Shown: positions 1-6,148 of the stretch, one piece after another
Position numbering within the stretch: position 1 is the first letter of the stretch
How the letters are laid out: each line of letters begins with the position of its first letter
Source of the DNA: an uncultured Granulicatella sp.
GTDB taxonomy: Bacteria > Bacillota > Bacilli > Lactobacillales > Aerococcaceae
Length of the DNA: 6,345 nt
Assembly (NCBI GenBank): GCA_947254045.1
Contig: CAMYBO010000079.1
Location: forward strand, 1-6,345
Direction: 5' to 3'
Notes under the pieces: generated by a model
Databases searched by the model: none
What the model was told of the DNA's origin: nothing
Seen by the model: only the letters and a program-made list of their open reading frames with translations
Position numbers and translations under genes: made by a program

Positions 1-186
1 CGAGAAAAACTGTATTCAAAAATAGCAACATTTGCTAACGACACATCTATCACTTATTTATTAGATGTTCTATACTCTTGTTTATTTCAAGAAAAATATC
101 ATTACTATACTCAATTAAGAAAAGAAACTTCTCGAATATTTGAAACTGGTAGACATAGTGAAATTCCAATTATCAAAGAAAGTTGA
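1..186 (+). CDS. C-terminal end of an unrecognised protein (5' partial)
   Basis: Frame 1 is open from the first base to a TGA at 184-186 and encodes 61 residues, starting in-frame as REKLYSKIATFAND and ending EIPIIKES. The fragment is rich in charged and aromatic residues (YLLDVLYSCLFQEKYHYY) and looks mainly alpha-helical, with no membrane segment and no motif I can assign. The gene begins to the left of the window. Its base composition resembles that of the neighbouring coding DNA, so it is probably a real gene end rather than a chance ORF. It runs in the same direction as purR, but 230 nt and a separate promoter lie between them, so cotranscription is not needed. In many Bacilli the gene before purR is ispE; this tail does not look like IspE to me. 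Function unknown. Confidence 0.5.
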   Translation, partial: REKLYSKIATFANDTSITYLLDVLYSCLFQEKYHYYTQLRKETSRIFETGRHSEIPIIKES

Positions 187-210
187 AATTTTAATCATCT
201 CTTTTGAAAA

Positions 211-242
211 GATTTTTTATGAACACTGTAACATAAAAAATC
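211..242. repeat. Perfect 11-bp AT-rich inverted repeat
   Basis: GATTTTTTATG at 211-221 is the exact reverse complement of CATAAAAAATC at 232-242, around a 10-nt loop. It lies 25 nt after the stop of the upstream gene. The stem is almost all A/T and no T-run follows on the plus strand, so it is at best a weak intrinsic terminator; it could also be a protein-binding palindrome. The rest of 187-290 is AT-rich and I see no gene in it. Confidence 0.4.
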
Positions 243-291
243 CTTCACAAAACACGATTATTAAAGAGGAATTTTGAAAAAGAAATCGATT

Positions 292-335
292 TTTAACGAA
301 TATTCGCCTTTCTTTTTGTTGTAATTTTCGTAAAT
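292..335 (+). promoter_or_regulatory. Candidate PurR operator: inverted pair of PurBox-like sequences
   Basis: The Gram-positive PurR recognises AWWWCCGAACWWT boxes in pairs. At 292-304 the forward sequence TTTAACGAATATT matches about 10 of 13 positions. At 323-335 the reverse strand reads ATTTACGAAAATT, matching 11 of 13. Both keep the central CGAA. They face each other across 18 nt, close to the spacing of about 16-17 nt that I recall for Bacillus subtilis PurBox pairs. The first box is part of the perfect palindrome CGAATATTCG (297-306). The second box overlaps the -35/spacer of the proposed purR promoter, which would fit autoregulation. This is inferred from pattern matching only. Confidence 0.4.
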
Positions 336-346
336 TTCTGTATAAT
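319..346 (+). promoter_or_regulatory. Probable purR promoter
   Basis: A perfect -10 hexamer TATAAT lies at 341-346. A -35-like TTGTAA lies at 319-324, with a 16-nt spacer. Transcription would begin near 353, leaving a leader of about 60 nt before the purR ATG. The leader holds only a small 4-bp hairpin (367-378) and the strong AAAGGAGG ribosome binding site at 402-409. The -10 is convincing; the -35 is ordinary. Confidence 0.6.
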
Positions 347-416
347 AGTTTTACTGGAGCAATCTTCAGCCAGAGCTGTCTTATAAGCTTTGATTCAAAT
401 TAAAGGAGGCTAACCA

Positions 417-1256
417 ATGAAATTAAAGAGAAGCGAACGTTTAATCGATATGACACAACGATTACTCGATAATCCTCACACATTGATTTCATTAACAACT
501 TTTACAGATTTATACCAATCTGCAAAGTCTTCCATTAGTGAAGATATTGCCATTATTAAACACACCTTTGAAAGTCAAGGAATTGGTGTTGTTAATACAC
601 TCCCTGGAGCTGCAGGAGGCGTCATTTTCACTCCAAAAATTAAGAAAGAACAAGCATTAGAAGCAGCACAAAAAATTTGTGACCAAATGAATGACTCCAC
701 TCGTTTACTTCCTGGTGGATATATTTACTTATCTGATTTACTAGGAAAACCTGACGTACTTCATCACTTAGGAAAAATGATTGCTTCTGCCTATGAAGAT
801 AAAAAAGTCGATGTCATTATGACTGTAGCAACAAAGGGCGTACCAATTGCTCAAACAGTTGCTAATTATTTAAATGTTCCATTTGTAATCGTTCGTCGTG
901 ATTCGAAAATTACAGAAGGAGCTACGGTAAGTATTAATTACGTATCTGGTTCTTCTTCTCGTGTGGAAAAAATGGAATTATCTAAACGTACACTTCCAAG
1001 TGGATCGAATGTATTGATTGTCGATGATTTCCTTAAAGCTGGGGGTACGATTAATGGGATGAGAAGTTTGATCCAAGAATTCGATTCTCATGCAGTCGGC
1101 GCAGTAGTCTTCTGTGAATCAGGAGTTTCTGGACATCAATTACAAGATTATTCTTCTATTATTCGTATCACAGAAATTAATACCGAAAACCAACATATCA
1201 AAGCAGAACTAGGTAACTTCTTCGATACACATACATTTTTAGAAGAAACACATTAA
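417..1256 (+). CDS. purR: Purine operon regulator PurR (PRTase-fold transcription factor)
   Basis: This 279-residue protein matches the usual length and layout of the Gram-positive PurR family. Residues 1 to about 74 form the N-terminal winged-helix DNA-binding domain (MKLKRSERLIDMTQRLLDNP, then the SLTTFTDLYQSAKSSISEDI recognition region). The rest is a type I phosphoribosyltransferase-like effector domain. Its PRPP-binding signature VLIVDDFLKAGGT is at residues 199-211, and the upstream core strand and loop TVATKGVPIAQ is at about 136-146. In this family PRPP binding signals low purine demand satisfaction: the protein represses pur genes in Bacillus subtilis and activates them in Lactococcus. 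The ATG at 417 sits 7 nt after AAAGGAGG (402-409). A TATAAT promoter and PurBox-like pair lie upstream, consistent with autoregulation. The gene is intact and transcribed convergently with the AEC permease. Whether it acts as repressor or activator cannot be read from the sequence. Confidence 0.95.
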   Translation: MKLKRSERLIDMTQRLLDNPHTLISLTTFTDLYQSAKSSISEDIAIIKHTFESQGIGVVNTLPGAAGGVIFTPKIKKEQALEAAQKICDQMNDSTRLLPGGYIYLSDLLGKPDVLHHLGKMIASAYEDKKVDVIMTVATKGVPIAQTVANYLNVPFVIVRRDSKITEGATVSINYVSGSSSRVEKMELSKRTLPSGSNVLIVDDFLKAGGTINGMRSLIQEFDSHAVGAVVFCESGVSGHQLQDYSSIIRITEINTENQHIKAELGNFFDTHTFLEETH

Positions 1257-1270
1257 TGAATCATTAACAC

Positions 1271-1436
1271 AAAATAACAGAAAAAAACTCCCTTGAATAG
1301 CAAGGTCGCCAGCAACCAGCAAAAGCTGTCTCATGGCTAAAATTCGAGCCACGGTCTCGAATTATCCCTGTAAAATAAGCCACCGAAGTGGCTCATTTTA
1401 CTAGTGCTATTAAGGGAAGTTTTTCTGTTATTTTTT
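1271..1436. repeat. Structured element: long terminal inverted repeats enclosing three hairpins; possible bidirectional terminator, ncRNA or MITE-like repeat
   Basis: The left arm (1271-1302) and the right arm (1405-1434, extending to 1436) are imperfect inverted repeats. They share AAAATAACAGAAAAA, then CCCTT, then AATAGCA, with three small indels. Between them lie three hairpins: CAGC/GCTG at 1317-1328, nested in GCCA (1308-1311)/TGGC (1334-1337); AATTCGAG/CTCGAATT at 1341-1363; and TAAAAT-AGCCAC/GTGGCT-ATTTTA at 1371-1400. The last hairpin has a C(UUCG)G tetraloop if read on the minus strand. Plus-strand RNA ends in a U-rich run (1429-1440), suited to terminating purR. On the minus strand, CCTTG-CTATT-CAAGG (1291-1305) followed by seven T (1287-1281) forms a second terminator-like hairpin that competes with the long closing helix. 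It occupies nearly all of the convergent purR/AEC gap. The structure is directly visible; its identity is not known. Confidence 0.55.
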
Positions 1437-1460
1437 CTTTACGTTATTAAATTTTACGTT

Positions 1461-2417
1461 TTACTGGAACACCATCGAAAACAACATCATCCATACAGGT
1501 AAAATCACGATATAGAGTAAAGTCGTAATCGTAACAGATGATGTCGCAAAATCAATGTCCGCATTTTCCTCCGTTGCCAATAACGGCATAATCACCAATG
1601 TAGGAATCGTTGATTGAAGGAAGAACGTTTCTTGTAATTTCATTGGTAATTCGATTGAAAAGAACTGCATGACTCCCACTTGAATTGTTAAAAGAATTGC
1701 TGGGAATAATACAAAACGTCCAAATATCGATAAACGCATATCACCATCGAATGTCAACGAACGCAGCCCCACTTGTGCCAAATGAATTCCAATATACATT
1801 AACGATAATGGAGTTACCAAACTACCTATATAAATCAGAGAATCATTCAAAAATTCAGGAAGTGTCCACCCAAACCATACCCAAATCATACTCCCTAAAA
1901 AAGCGATTAATGGTGGTGAGAAAATTCTCTCCCATTGAATTCCTTTTCCAACATGTTGCTGATTATAATAAGCAAACAAATAGGTTCCTACTGTAAAAGT
2001 CGATAAAGTATTCACTACATAATATACTAAAAAATAAGGCATAGCCTCTTCACCAAATAAAGATAAATTTAACGGTAATCCCATAAAAATCGTATTCGCA
2101 TTAACAATCGTATTCATTACCGTTGCCTTACGTTCATTAGGAATACGAAATACTTGAACAATGATCCAAGCAACAAAATATCCAATAATGACACTCAAAA
2201 GTGGAATTCCTAAACTTCCTACAAATTCAATCATTTTTTCTCTTGAAATAAATCTTAAAACAGAAATCATAATCGAAGCAGGTAAAGCAATTTTAATAAT
2301 AAGGGAAGCAATACTGGCTGAAAAATTTTTATCAAACCATCCTTTTATTTGTAATACATATCCTAAACTAATCATGATGACAATCGTTGCCATACTTGAA
2401 AAGATTTCACCTAACAT
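1461..2417 (-). CDS. AEC-family (auxin efflux carrier-type) permease
   Basis: The 318-residue hydrophobic protein has about ten predicted membrane segments in the AEC pattern: two blocks of helices joined by a hydrophilic loop near residues 155-170 (AYYNQQHVGKGIQWERIF). It carries the family-typical NANTIFMGLPL around residues 106-116, followed by LFGEEAMPYFLVYY. AEC members in lactic acid bacteria export or exchange organic acids such as malate; the substrate here cannot be told from sequence. I chose the ATG at 2417 because GGAGG (complement of 2424-2428) lies 6 nt before it. The longer frame, from 2447 and ten residues longer, would start inside the -10 box of a good promoter and has no ribosome binding site. 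The gene appears monocistronic, with its own promoter at 2446-2475, and is convergent with purR. Its transcript would run into the structured element at 1271-1436. Nothing is truncated. Confidence 0.88.
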   Translation of the reverse strand: MLGEIFSSMATIVIMISLGYVLQIKGWFDKNFSASIASLIIKIALPASIMISVLRFISREKMIEFVGSLGIPLLSVIIGYFVAWIIVQVFRIPNERKATVMNTIVNANTIFMGLPLNLSLFGEEAMPYFLVYYVVNTLSTFTVGTYLFAYYNQQHVGKGIQWERIFSPPLIAFLGSMIWVWFGWTLPEFLNDSLIYIGSLVTPLSLMYIGIHLAQVGLRSLTFDGDMRLSIFGRFVLFPAILLTIQVGVMQFFSIELPMKLQETFFLQSTIPTLVIMPLLATEENADIDFATSSVTITTLLYIVILPVWMMLFSMVFQ

Positions 2418-2445
2418 TTTAATCCTCCAATTTCTTCGTACAGTC

Positions 2446-2475
2446 ACTATACTCTGCTTTTCCTCTACCTGTCAA
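2446..2475 (-). promoter_or_regulatory. Sigma-A-type promoter of the AEC permease gene
   Basis: Read on the minus strand, a perfect -35 TTGACA (2475-2470) is followed after 18 nt by the -10 TATAGT (2451-2446). Transcription would start near 2440, giving a leader of about 23 nt that contains only the GGAGG ribosome binding site. It lies just downstream of the adc operon terminator, so the permease is transcribed independently of the zinc genes. Confidence 0.7.
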
Positions 2476-2483
2476 TATTCTAT

Positions 2484-2529
2484 AAAAGATAAAAAATCTC
2501 GAAAAATCTGTTAGACAAACTTTCCGAGA
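2484..2529 (-). terminator. Intrinsic terminator of the adcCB operon
   Basis: On the minus strand TCTCG (2529-2525) pairs with CGAGA (2501-2497). The stem extends by AAA/TTT pairs past a one-base bulge, around a loop containing a smaller TGTCTAACAGA fold. It is followed by TTTTTTATCTTTT (2496-2484). It starts 9 nt past the adcB stop codon. Confidence 0.65.
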
Positions 2530-2537
2530 CTTCACTT

Positions 2538-3353
2538 TTATTTCTTCAATTGATTTTTAATCATTGTTGCAAATAAACTAATTACCAAAATAATTAAGAA
2601 TACACAAGTAATCGTAGCACCTGGTGGTGTATCAAATTCATAAGACATACTTAATCCACTAAAAATACCAAAAATGCTAATTAAAATACCTGACACAATC
2701 ACGCCTGTAAAACTTCTCGTTAAACGAATCGCAATAGAGGCTGGTAATACAATAACCGCTGAAACTAATAAAGCTCCAGCAATTGGCATCATCACTGAAA
2801 TGACTACCCCTGTAATCATCGTGAAAACTTGTGTCATCAAACGAACAGGTAATCCTGCCGTATAAGCTGTATCTTCATCAAATGATAAAACATATAACGG
2901 TCGTCTAAAAATCAAATATAACACAACCACAATGATCGCTAAAGCAATCATCAACCACATTTGTTGTTGTGTAATCGTCACGATAGAACCAAATAAAAAT
3001 TGATCAACACTAATCGTTGAACGCCCTTTTTGGAAATTCATTAAAATTAAGGCAATTGCCATCCCACCGGACATTAATATCGCAACGGTCACTTCTGAAT
3101 AACCTTTAAAGTATTTTCCAATTACTTCTAATACAATGGCTGCTAAAACTACCACTACCAAAGTCATAAAGGTAGGATTGTAGCCTAATAATAAACCTAG
3201 AGAAACCCCCACTAAGGAAACATGCGATAATGTATCTGCCAATAATGACTGTCTTCTTAAAATTAAAAACAATCCCAAAATTGGCGTAATCATCGCCATT
3301 GCTAATCCTGTGATGAATGCTCTTTGCATGAAACCATAGAAAAACATCTCCAT
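2538..3353 (-). CDS. adcB: Zinc ABC transporter, membrane permease AdcB (ZnuB-like)
   Basis: The 271-residue integral membrane protein belongs to the ABC-3 permease family of zinc, manganese and iron importers, at the family's usual length and with about eight to nine hydrophobic helices. The conserved ILRRQSLLADTLSHVSLVGV block lies at residues 31-50, with D40 and H44 as the typical polar residues of the family. A second helix-rich half contains PIAGALLVSAVIVLPASIAI, and the C-terminus is short and basic (MIKNQLKK). It should form the channel paired with the ATPase AdcC. The ATG at 3353 follows GGAGG (complement of 3361-3365) by 7 nt; an alternative ATG two codons later is less well spaced. 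The first 52 nt overlap the end of adcC, which implies translational coupling. Assignment to zinc rather than manganese rests mainly on the adcC partner. The cognate binding lipoprotein AdcA is not in this window. Confidence 0.87.
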   Translation of the reverse strand: MEMFFYGFMQRAFITGLAMAMITPILGLFLILRRQSLLADTLSHVSLVGVSLGLLLGYNPTFMTLVVVVLAAIVLEVIGKYFKGYSEVTVAILMSGGMAIALILMNFQKGRSTISVDQFLFGSIVTITQQQMWLMIALAIIVVVLYLIFRRPLYVLSFDEDTAYTAGLPVRLMTQVFTMITGVVISVMMPIAGALLVSAVIVLPASIAIRLTRSFTGVIVSGILISIFGIFSGLSMSYEFDTPPGATITCVFLIILVISLFATMIKNQLKK

Positions 3354-4006
3354 GGAGAATCCTCCTTTCTCATCAAATGAATATGTTTATCCACATAATG
3401 TTCCAAATCTTCTTCTTCATGCGTCACCATTAAAATTGCTTTTCCATGATGGGCACAACTATGATGTAAGAGACGATAGAAACGTTCTCTACTTGTTTTA
3501 TCCATTCCTGCTGTTGGTTCATCTAATACAAATAAGTCTGGATCTGTCGCAAAAATACGTGCTAAACAAATTCTTTGTTTTTGACCACCTGATAATTCTC
3601 CAATTCGTTTATCACGTTCATCCCACATTCCAACAGATTTTAAGGCTTTTTCAATATGTTCATGGTCTTCTTGATCTAATCGTTGAAACCAGCGACCTTG
3701 TTGGTAACGACCTGAAGCAACTAATTCATAAACGGTTGAAGGAAATCCCACATTAAAAGAAGAAATTTGTTGTGGGGCATACCCAATCGATAAAGTTTCT
3801 CCTTGTGTATTAACGGTTGCGATTGTTGCTTTTCCTTGTTTTGGAGTTAATAATCCTAAAATATTTTTTAATAAAGTGGATTTTGCTGCACCATTTTCGC
3901 CTGTTAAAATGACAAACTCTCCCGGTTCAACGGTAAAACTAATGTTTTCTAAAACGGGTTCATTATCATACGAAAATGATAAATTCTCAACTGAAATGTA
4001 ACTCAT
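3302..4006 (-). CDS. adcC: Zinc ABC transporter, ATP-binding subunit AdcC (ZnuC-like)
   Basis: This 234-residue cytoplasmic ATPase powers metal import through AdcB. Motifs appear in the standard order: Walker A GENGAAKST (residues 36-44), Q-loop YAPQQ (76-80), ABC signature LSGGQ (138-142), Walker B LFVLDEP (158-164) and H-loop His196 (MVTHE). Walker A has Ala instead of Gly just before the Lys, as I recall for lactococcal and streptococcal zinc transporters. The segments SSFNVGFPSTVYELV (82-96) and DSPWRCFSM near the C-terminus also match that zinc-specific group. The ATG at 4006 follows a GGAAGGAG ribosome binding site by about 5 nt. It is the first gene of a two-gene operon; its last 52 nt also encode the start of AdcB. 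Regulation by zinc through AdcR or Zur is expected for the family, but I find no convincing full operator upstream. Confidence 0.9.
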   Translation of the reverse strand: MSYISVENLSFSYDNEPVLENISFTVEPGEFVILTGENGAAKSTLLKNILGLLTPKQGKATIATVNTQGETLSIGYAPQQISSFNVGFPSTVYELVASGRYQQGRWFQRLDQEDHEHIEKALKSVGMWDERDKRIGELSGGQKQRICLARIFATDPDLFVLDEPTAGMDKTSRERFYRLLHHSCAHHGKAILMVTHEEEDLEHYVDKHIHLMRKEDSPWRCFSMVSCKEHSSQD

Positions 4007-4059
4007 GCTAACTCCTTCCTTTTCTAAATCGTAGTAACTCTTTTTTATATACGTTTGTT

Positions 4060-4089
4060 AGGATAGCATATTTTAGTACGAATAATCAA
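4060..4089 (-). promoter_or_regulatory. Possible adcCB promoter with extended -10
   Basis: Read on the minus strand, TTGATT (4089-4084) is followed after 18 nt by TATCCT (4065-4060). The -10 is preceded by TGC (4068-4066), making an extended -10. Both hexamers match four of six consensus positions. Transcription would start near 4053, about 46 nt before the adcC ATG. A TATATA at 4046-4051 is an alternative -10 but lacks a -35. Confidence 0.4.
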
Positions 4090-4142
4090 GAATTTACGAT
4101 AGATAGAATTCTATTAATATCTAAATGATTTACTCCACAACT

Positions 4143-4179
4143 AAAATAGGAATCAAGCAACCTAACATTGCTTAATCCC
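4143..4179 (-). terminator. Intrinsic terminator of the choline-binding surface-protein gene
   Basis: On the minus strand GGGATTAAGCAA (4179-4168) pairs over 12 positions, two of them G-U, with TTGCTTGATTCC (4160-4149). The loop is 7 nt and TATTTT (4148-4143) follows. It lies about 40 nt after the stop codon at 4220. An additional outer repeat, AAAATAGGA (4143-4151) with TCCTATTTT (4202-4210), could extend or compete with the stem. The rest of the 4007-4219 gap holds the adc leader and promoter, and no gene. Confidence 0.7.
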
Positions 4180-4219
4180 TTCAATAAAGTTAATTCAAAA
4201 ATCCTATTTTATTCAGTAA

Positions 4220-6123
4220 TTAAATCCATTCACCATTATCATTAACATAATAACCATCTAGAGTAATTGTATTTATTATTAATTCGCCTAATGAATTTAA
4301 GTAGTACCATTTACTACCTACTTGTTGCCATCCTGTTATCATTTCTCCTGATTTATTCATGTAGTACCAATATTTTCCAACTTGAACCCATCCTATTGAC
4401 ATCGCTCCCGTTTCATCTAAAAAATACCATTTACTATCATCTAACAACCAAGCAGTCTCCATTGTTCCTAAAGAATTTAGGTAATACCATTTATCATTAA
4501 TATACTGCCATCCAGTTTGCATTACACCGTTTTTATCTAGATAATACCAATTATCTGCTTGAATCCAACCTTTCACTATCTTACCCAACGTATCAAAGTA
4601 ATACCATTTTCCTTCAAGTTGTTTCCATCCTACTTGTACTTTATCTAATACTACATTTGAATTTGTTACTGTATTTTTAATTGATTTAGATTCATATGTG
4701 TTTGTTTCTTCATTTTTTCTAAACCGTCTAAAATTGAATTGCCTAATTCTTCATTACTAATACTTAATGTATTTTTTAAAATTTTATATACTTCATTCTC
4801 CGTTACAAGATTAAAATCACCAATACTATCATTAATAACAGATTCTTTACCATTTTCAGTAGATTTGATAAAGGAAATGAAATCACTCTTCAAATTATAG
4901 AACCTATTATTTAAAACCATTATTTGACCTGTTGAGTCCTCAATTATAATTCCCTTATCTCCACCAAAAATCTGATTATCAGAAACTGTTAAATTATTAC
5001 TAATTCTTAATAATTCAATATTTGGTTGTTTAGAGTCTTCTGAAGTGTTTTTAATTATATTTTTAGTCACAGCAATATCTGTTACTTTCCCAAGATATTC
5101 TGCATTATCTTTTGAAACTCGTATTGCTATCGTATTATTGTCAGAAATATTGAATTCATTTTCTGTAATATCTACCTTCTTATTTAAATCAAGTATATCT
5201 TTATCATTTTTATAACTAAAAGCATTTACTAAAGCAGCTCCGTTTTCTCGATAGATTACACTTTCTTCCTTATTCTTCTTATCAAAACGATTTCCTTTAA
5301 TTAAAATATCAGTAAATCCTGTAAAACGAATTCCAGCATAAATCATATTATCAAAATGATTATTCATAATTTTGATATTAGAAGGATTTTGTGTGGTAAT
5401 CGCTTGATAATGTGTACCTATTGCTGTTACTAATTCACCGGACTTTTCACTCTTTCCAAAATATGAATTTTGAATAGTCACATTTTCAGACTTTACGCCT
5501 GTTTCATTTAATGCGTAAGGAAACCCTTTCCTTGTCATTAATAGACTCCTTCGTAATCATTGCATTATCTTTTATTGTCTTAGGTAATGCCTGCCCTAAG
5601 AAACGTGATTGATCTACTAAAACGTTTTTCGAACCTGCAATTTGAATAGCATGCCCCTGAAAACTATCTTTAAAAGTTACATTTCGAATTGTGACATTAG
5701 TACTGTTTCCAATTGCAAACCCGCCAGAAGAATTTATTAAAGGTAAATTCTTTGGTTTACTACCTTCTTCGTTTAATACACCATTCATATCAATTGTACC
5801 ACCAGAAAAACTAATATTCTCTGTCGGTTCCCAAAAGATTTTATCCCCACCATTAATAAATGGACCAGTCATAAATACAATTGATGGACGATCTTTAAAA
5901 TTGATTCCATTTAATATAGTCGCCTTATCATCCAAACGAATATCTATATTACTTTTTAACTGAATAATTTTTTAACAAGATATGTTCCTTCTGGAAAATA
6001 TAGTTTTCCTCCACCTAACCCTTGTGTTGTAGCATCAATAGCCTTTTGAATAGCTTCTTGGTCATCTGTTATCCCATCTCCAACTGCTCCAAATTCTTTA
6101 ACGTCGCCGATTGTAAAATTAAG
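4220..6123 (-). pseudogene. Broken choline-binding surface protein: pectate-lyase-like beta-helix plus cell-wall-binding repeats
   Basis: Joined across three frames, this is one gene of about 630 codons. Frame 1 (6123-5956) gives FTIGDVKEFGAVGDGITDD...GGGKLYFPEGTYLVKK, the typical N-terminus of the Pectate_lyase_3/GH28-like domain. Frame 2 (about 5978-5504) continues KIIQLKSNIDIRLDDKATI with beta-helix turns such as NVTIRNVTFKDSFQGHAIQI. Frame 3 (5538-4666) carries NIKIMNNHFDNMIYAGIRF and further turns. Frame 4 (about 4718-4220) has a linker (NEETNTYESKSIKNT), six 20-residue choline-binding-type repeats and an intact end, NDNGEWI. The breaks are: A6 where A7 would keep frame (5968-5973), AAA where AA would (5527-5529), and A6 for A7 (4713-4718). 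The 5' end is missing: an in-frame TAG (6126-6124) stands at the junction with IS30 DNA, and no start or signal peptide remains. An intact version would be a secreted, wall-bound carbohydrate-binding or -cleaving protein. Three breaks plus the truncation argue for a pseudogene; homopolymer sequencing errors remain an alternative for the frameshifts. Confidence 0.85.
4223..4633 (-). repeat. Six tandem 60-nt choline-binding-type (CW_binding) repeats
   Basis: Consecutive 20-residue units start at 4633, 4573, 4513, 4453, 4393 and 4333 (minus strand). Each has the pattern (G/A)W-x6-7-WY(Y/F)-(L/M/F)-x3-G-x(M/L/I): for example GWQYINDKWYYLNSLGTMET and GWVQVGKYWYYMNKSGEMIT. A 17-residue terminal cap ending NGEWI closes the protein. 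Aromatic residues of such repeats form the choline pockets in pneumococcal surface proteins (Pfam CW_binding_1); related repeats bind glucan. The GW...WYYL...GxM form favours choline. The first repeat is out of frame with the ORF that starts at the TTG at 4588, so a domain search on that ORF alone would miss it. Confidence 0.85.
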
Positions 6124-6148
6124 CTAGAAAAATAAATGCAAAAAAAAG

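Noticed and set aside
1261..1440. tRNA, T-box or SRP RNA in the purR/permease gap.
   Set aside because: There is no cloverleaf with a CCA-type acceptor end, no T-box AGGGTGGNACCGCG-like element and no SRP signature; the folds seen are three simple hairpins within a long helix.
1685..2514. Plus-strand ORFs of 103 and 117 codons within and beside the permease gene.
   Set aside because: They lie antisense to the membrane-protein gene, have no ribosome binding site and look like the mirror of its hydrophobic codons.
3352..3756. Plus-strand 134-codon ORF opposite adcC.
   Set aside because: It is antisense to a clear ABC ATPase with all motifs, and has no recognisable domain.
4024..4038. Zur- or AdcR-like site upstream of adcC (AAATCGTAGTAACT on the plus strand).
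   Set aside because: It resembles only one half of a Bacillus Zur box (AAATCGTAAT...), the other half is missing, and no TTAAC-N2-GTTAA AdcR box is visible in the leader.
4267..4500. Plus-strand 77-codon ORF opposite the choline-binding repeats.
   Set aside because: It reflects the repeated antisense codons of the WYYL repeats and shows no independent start signals.
4223..4633. CRISPR-like array, because of evenly spaced 60-nt repetition.
   Set aside because: The repetition is at the protein level within an open frame, with divergent DNA repeats and no constant repeat/spacer alternation.
5956..5978. Programmed frameshifting at the A6 tract in the beta-helix gene.
   Set aside because: The tract is short with no convincing downstream stimulator, and two more uncorrected frameshifts plus a missing 5' end make a functional product unlikely.
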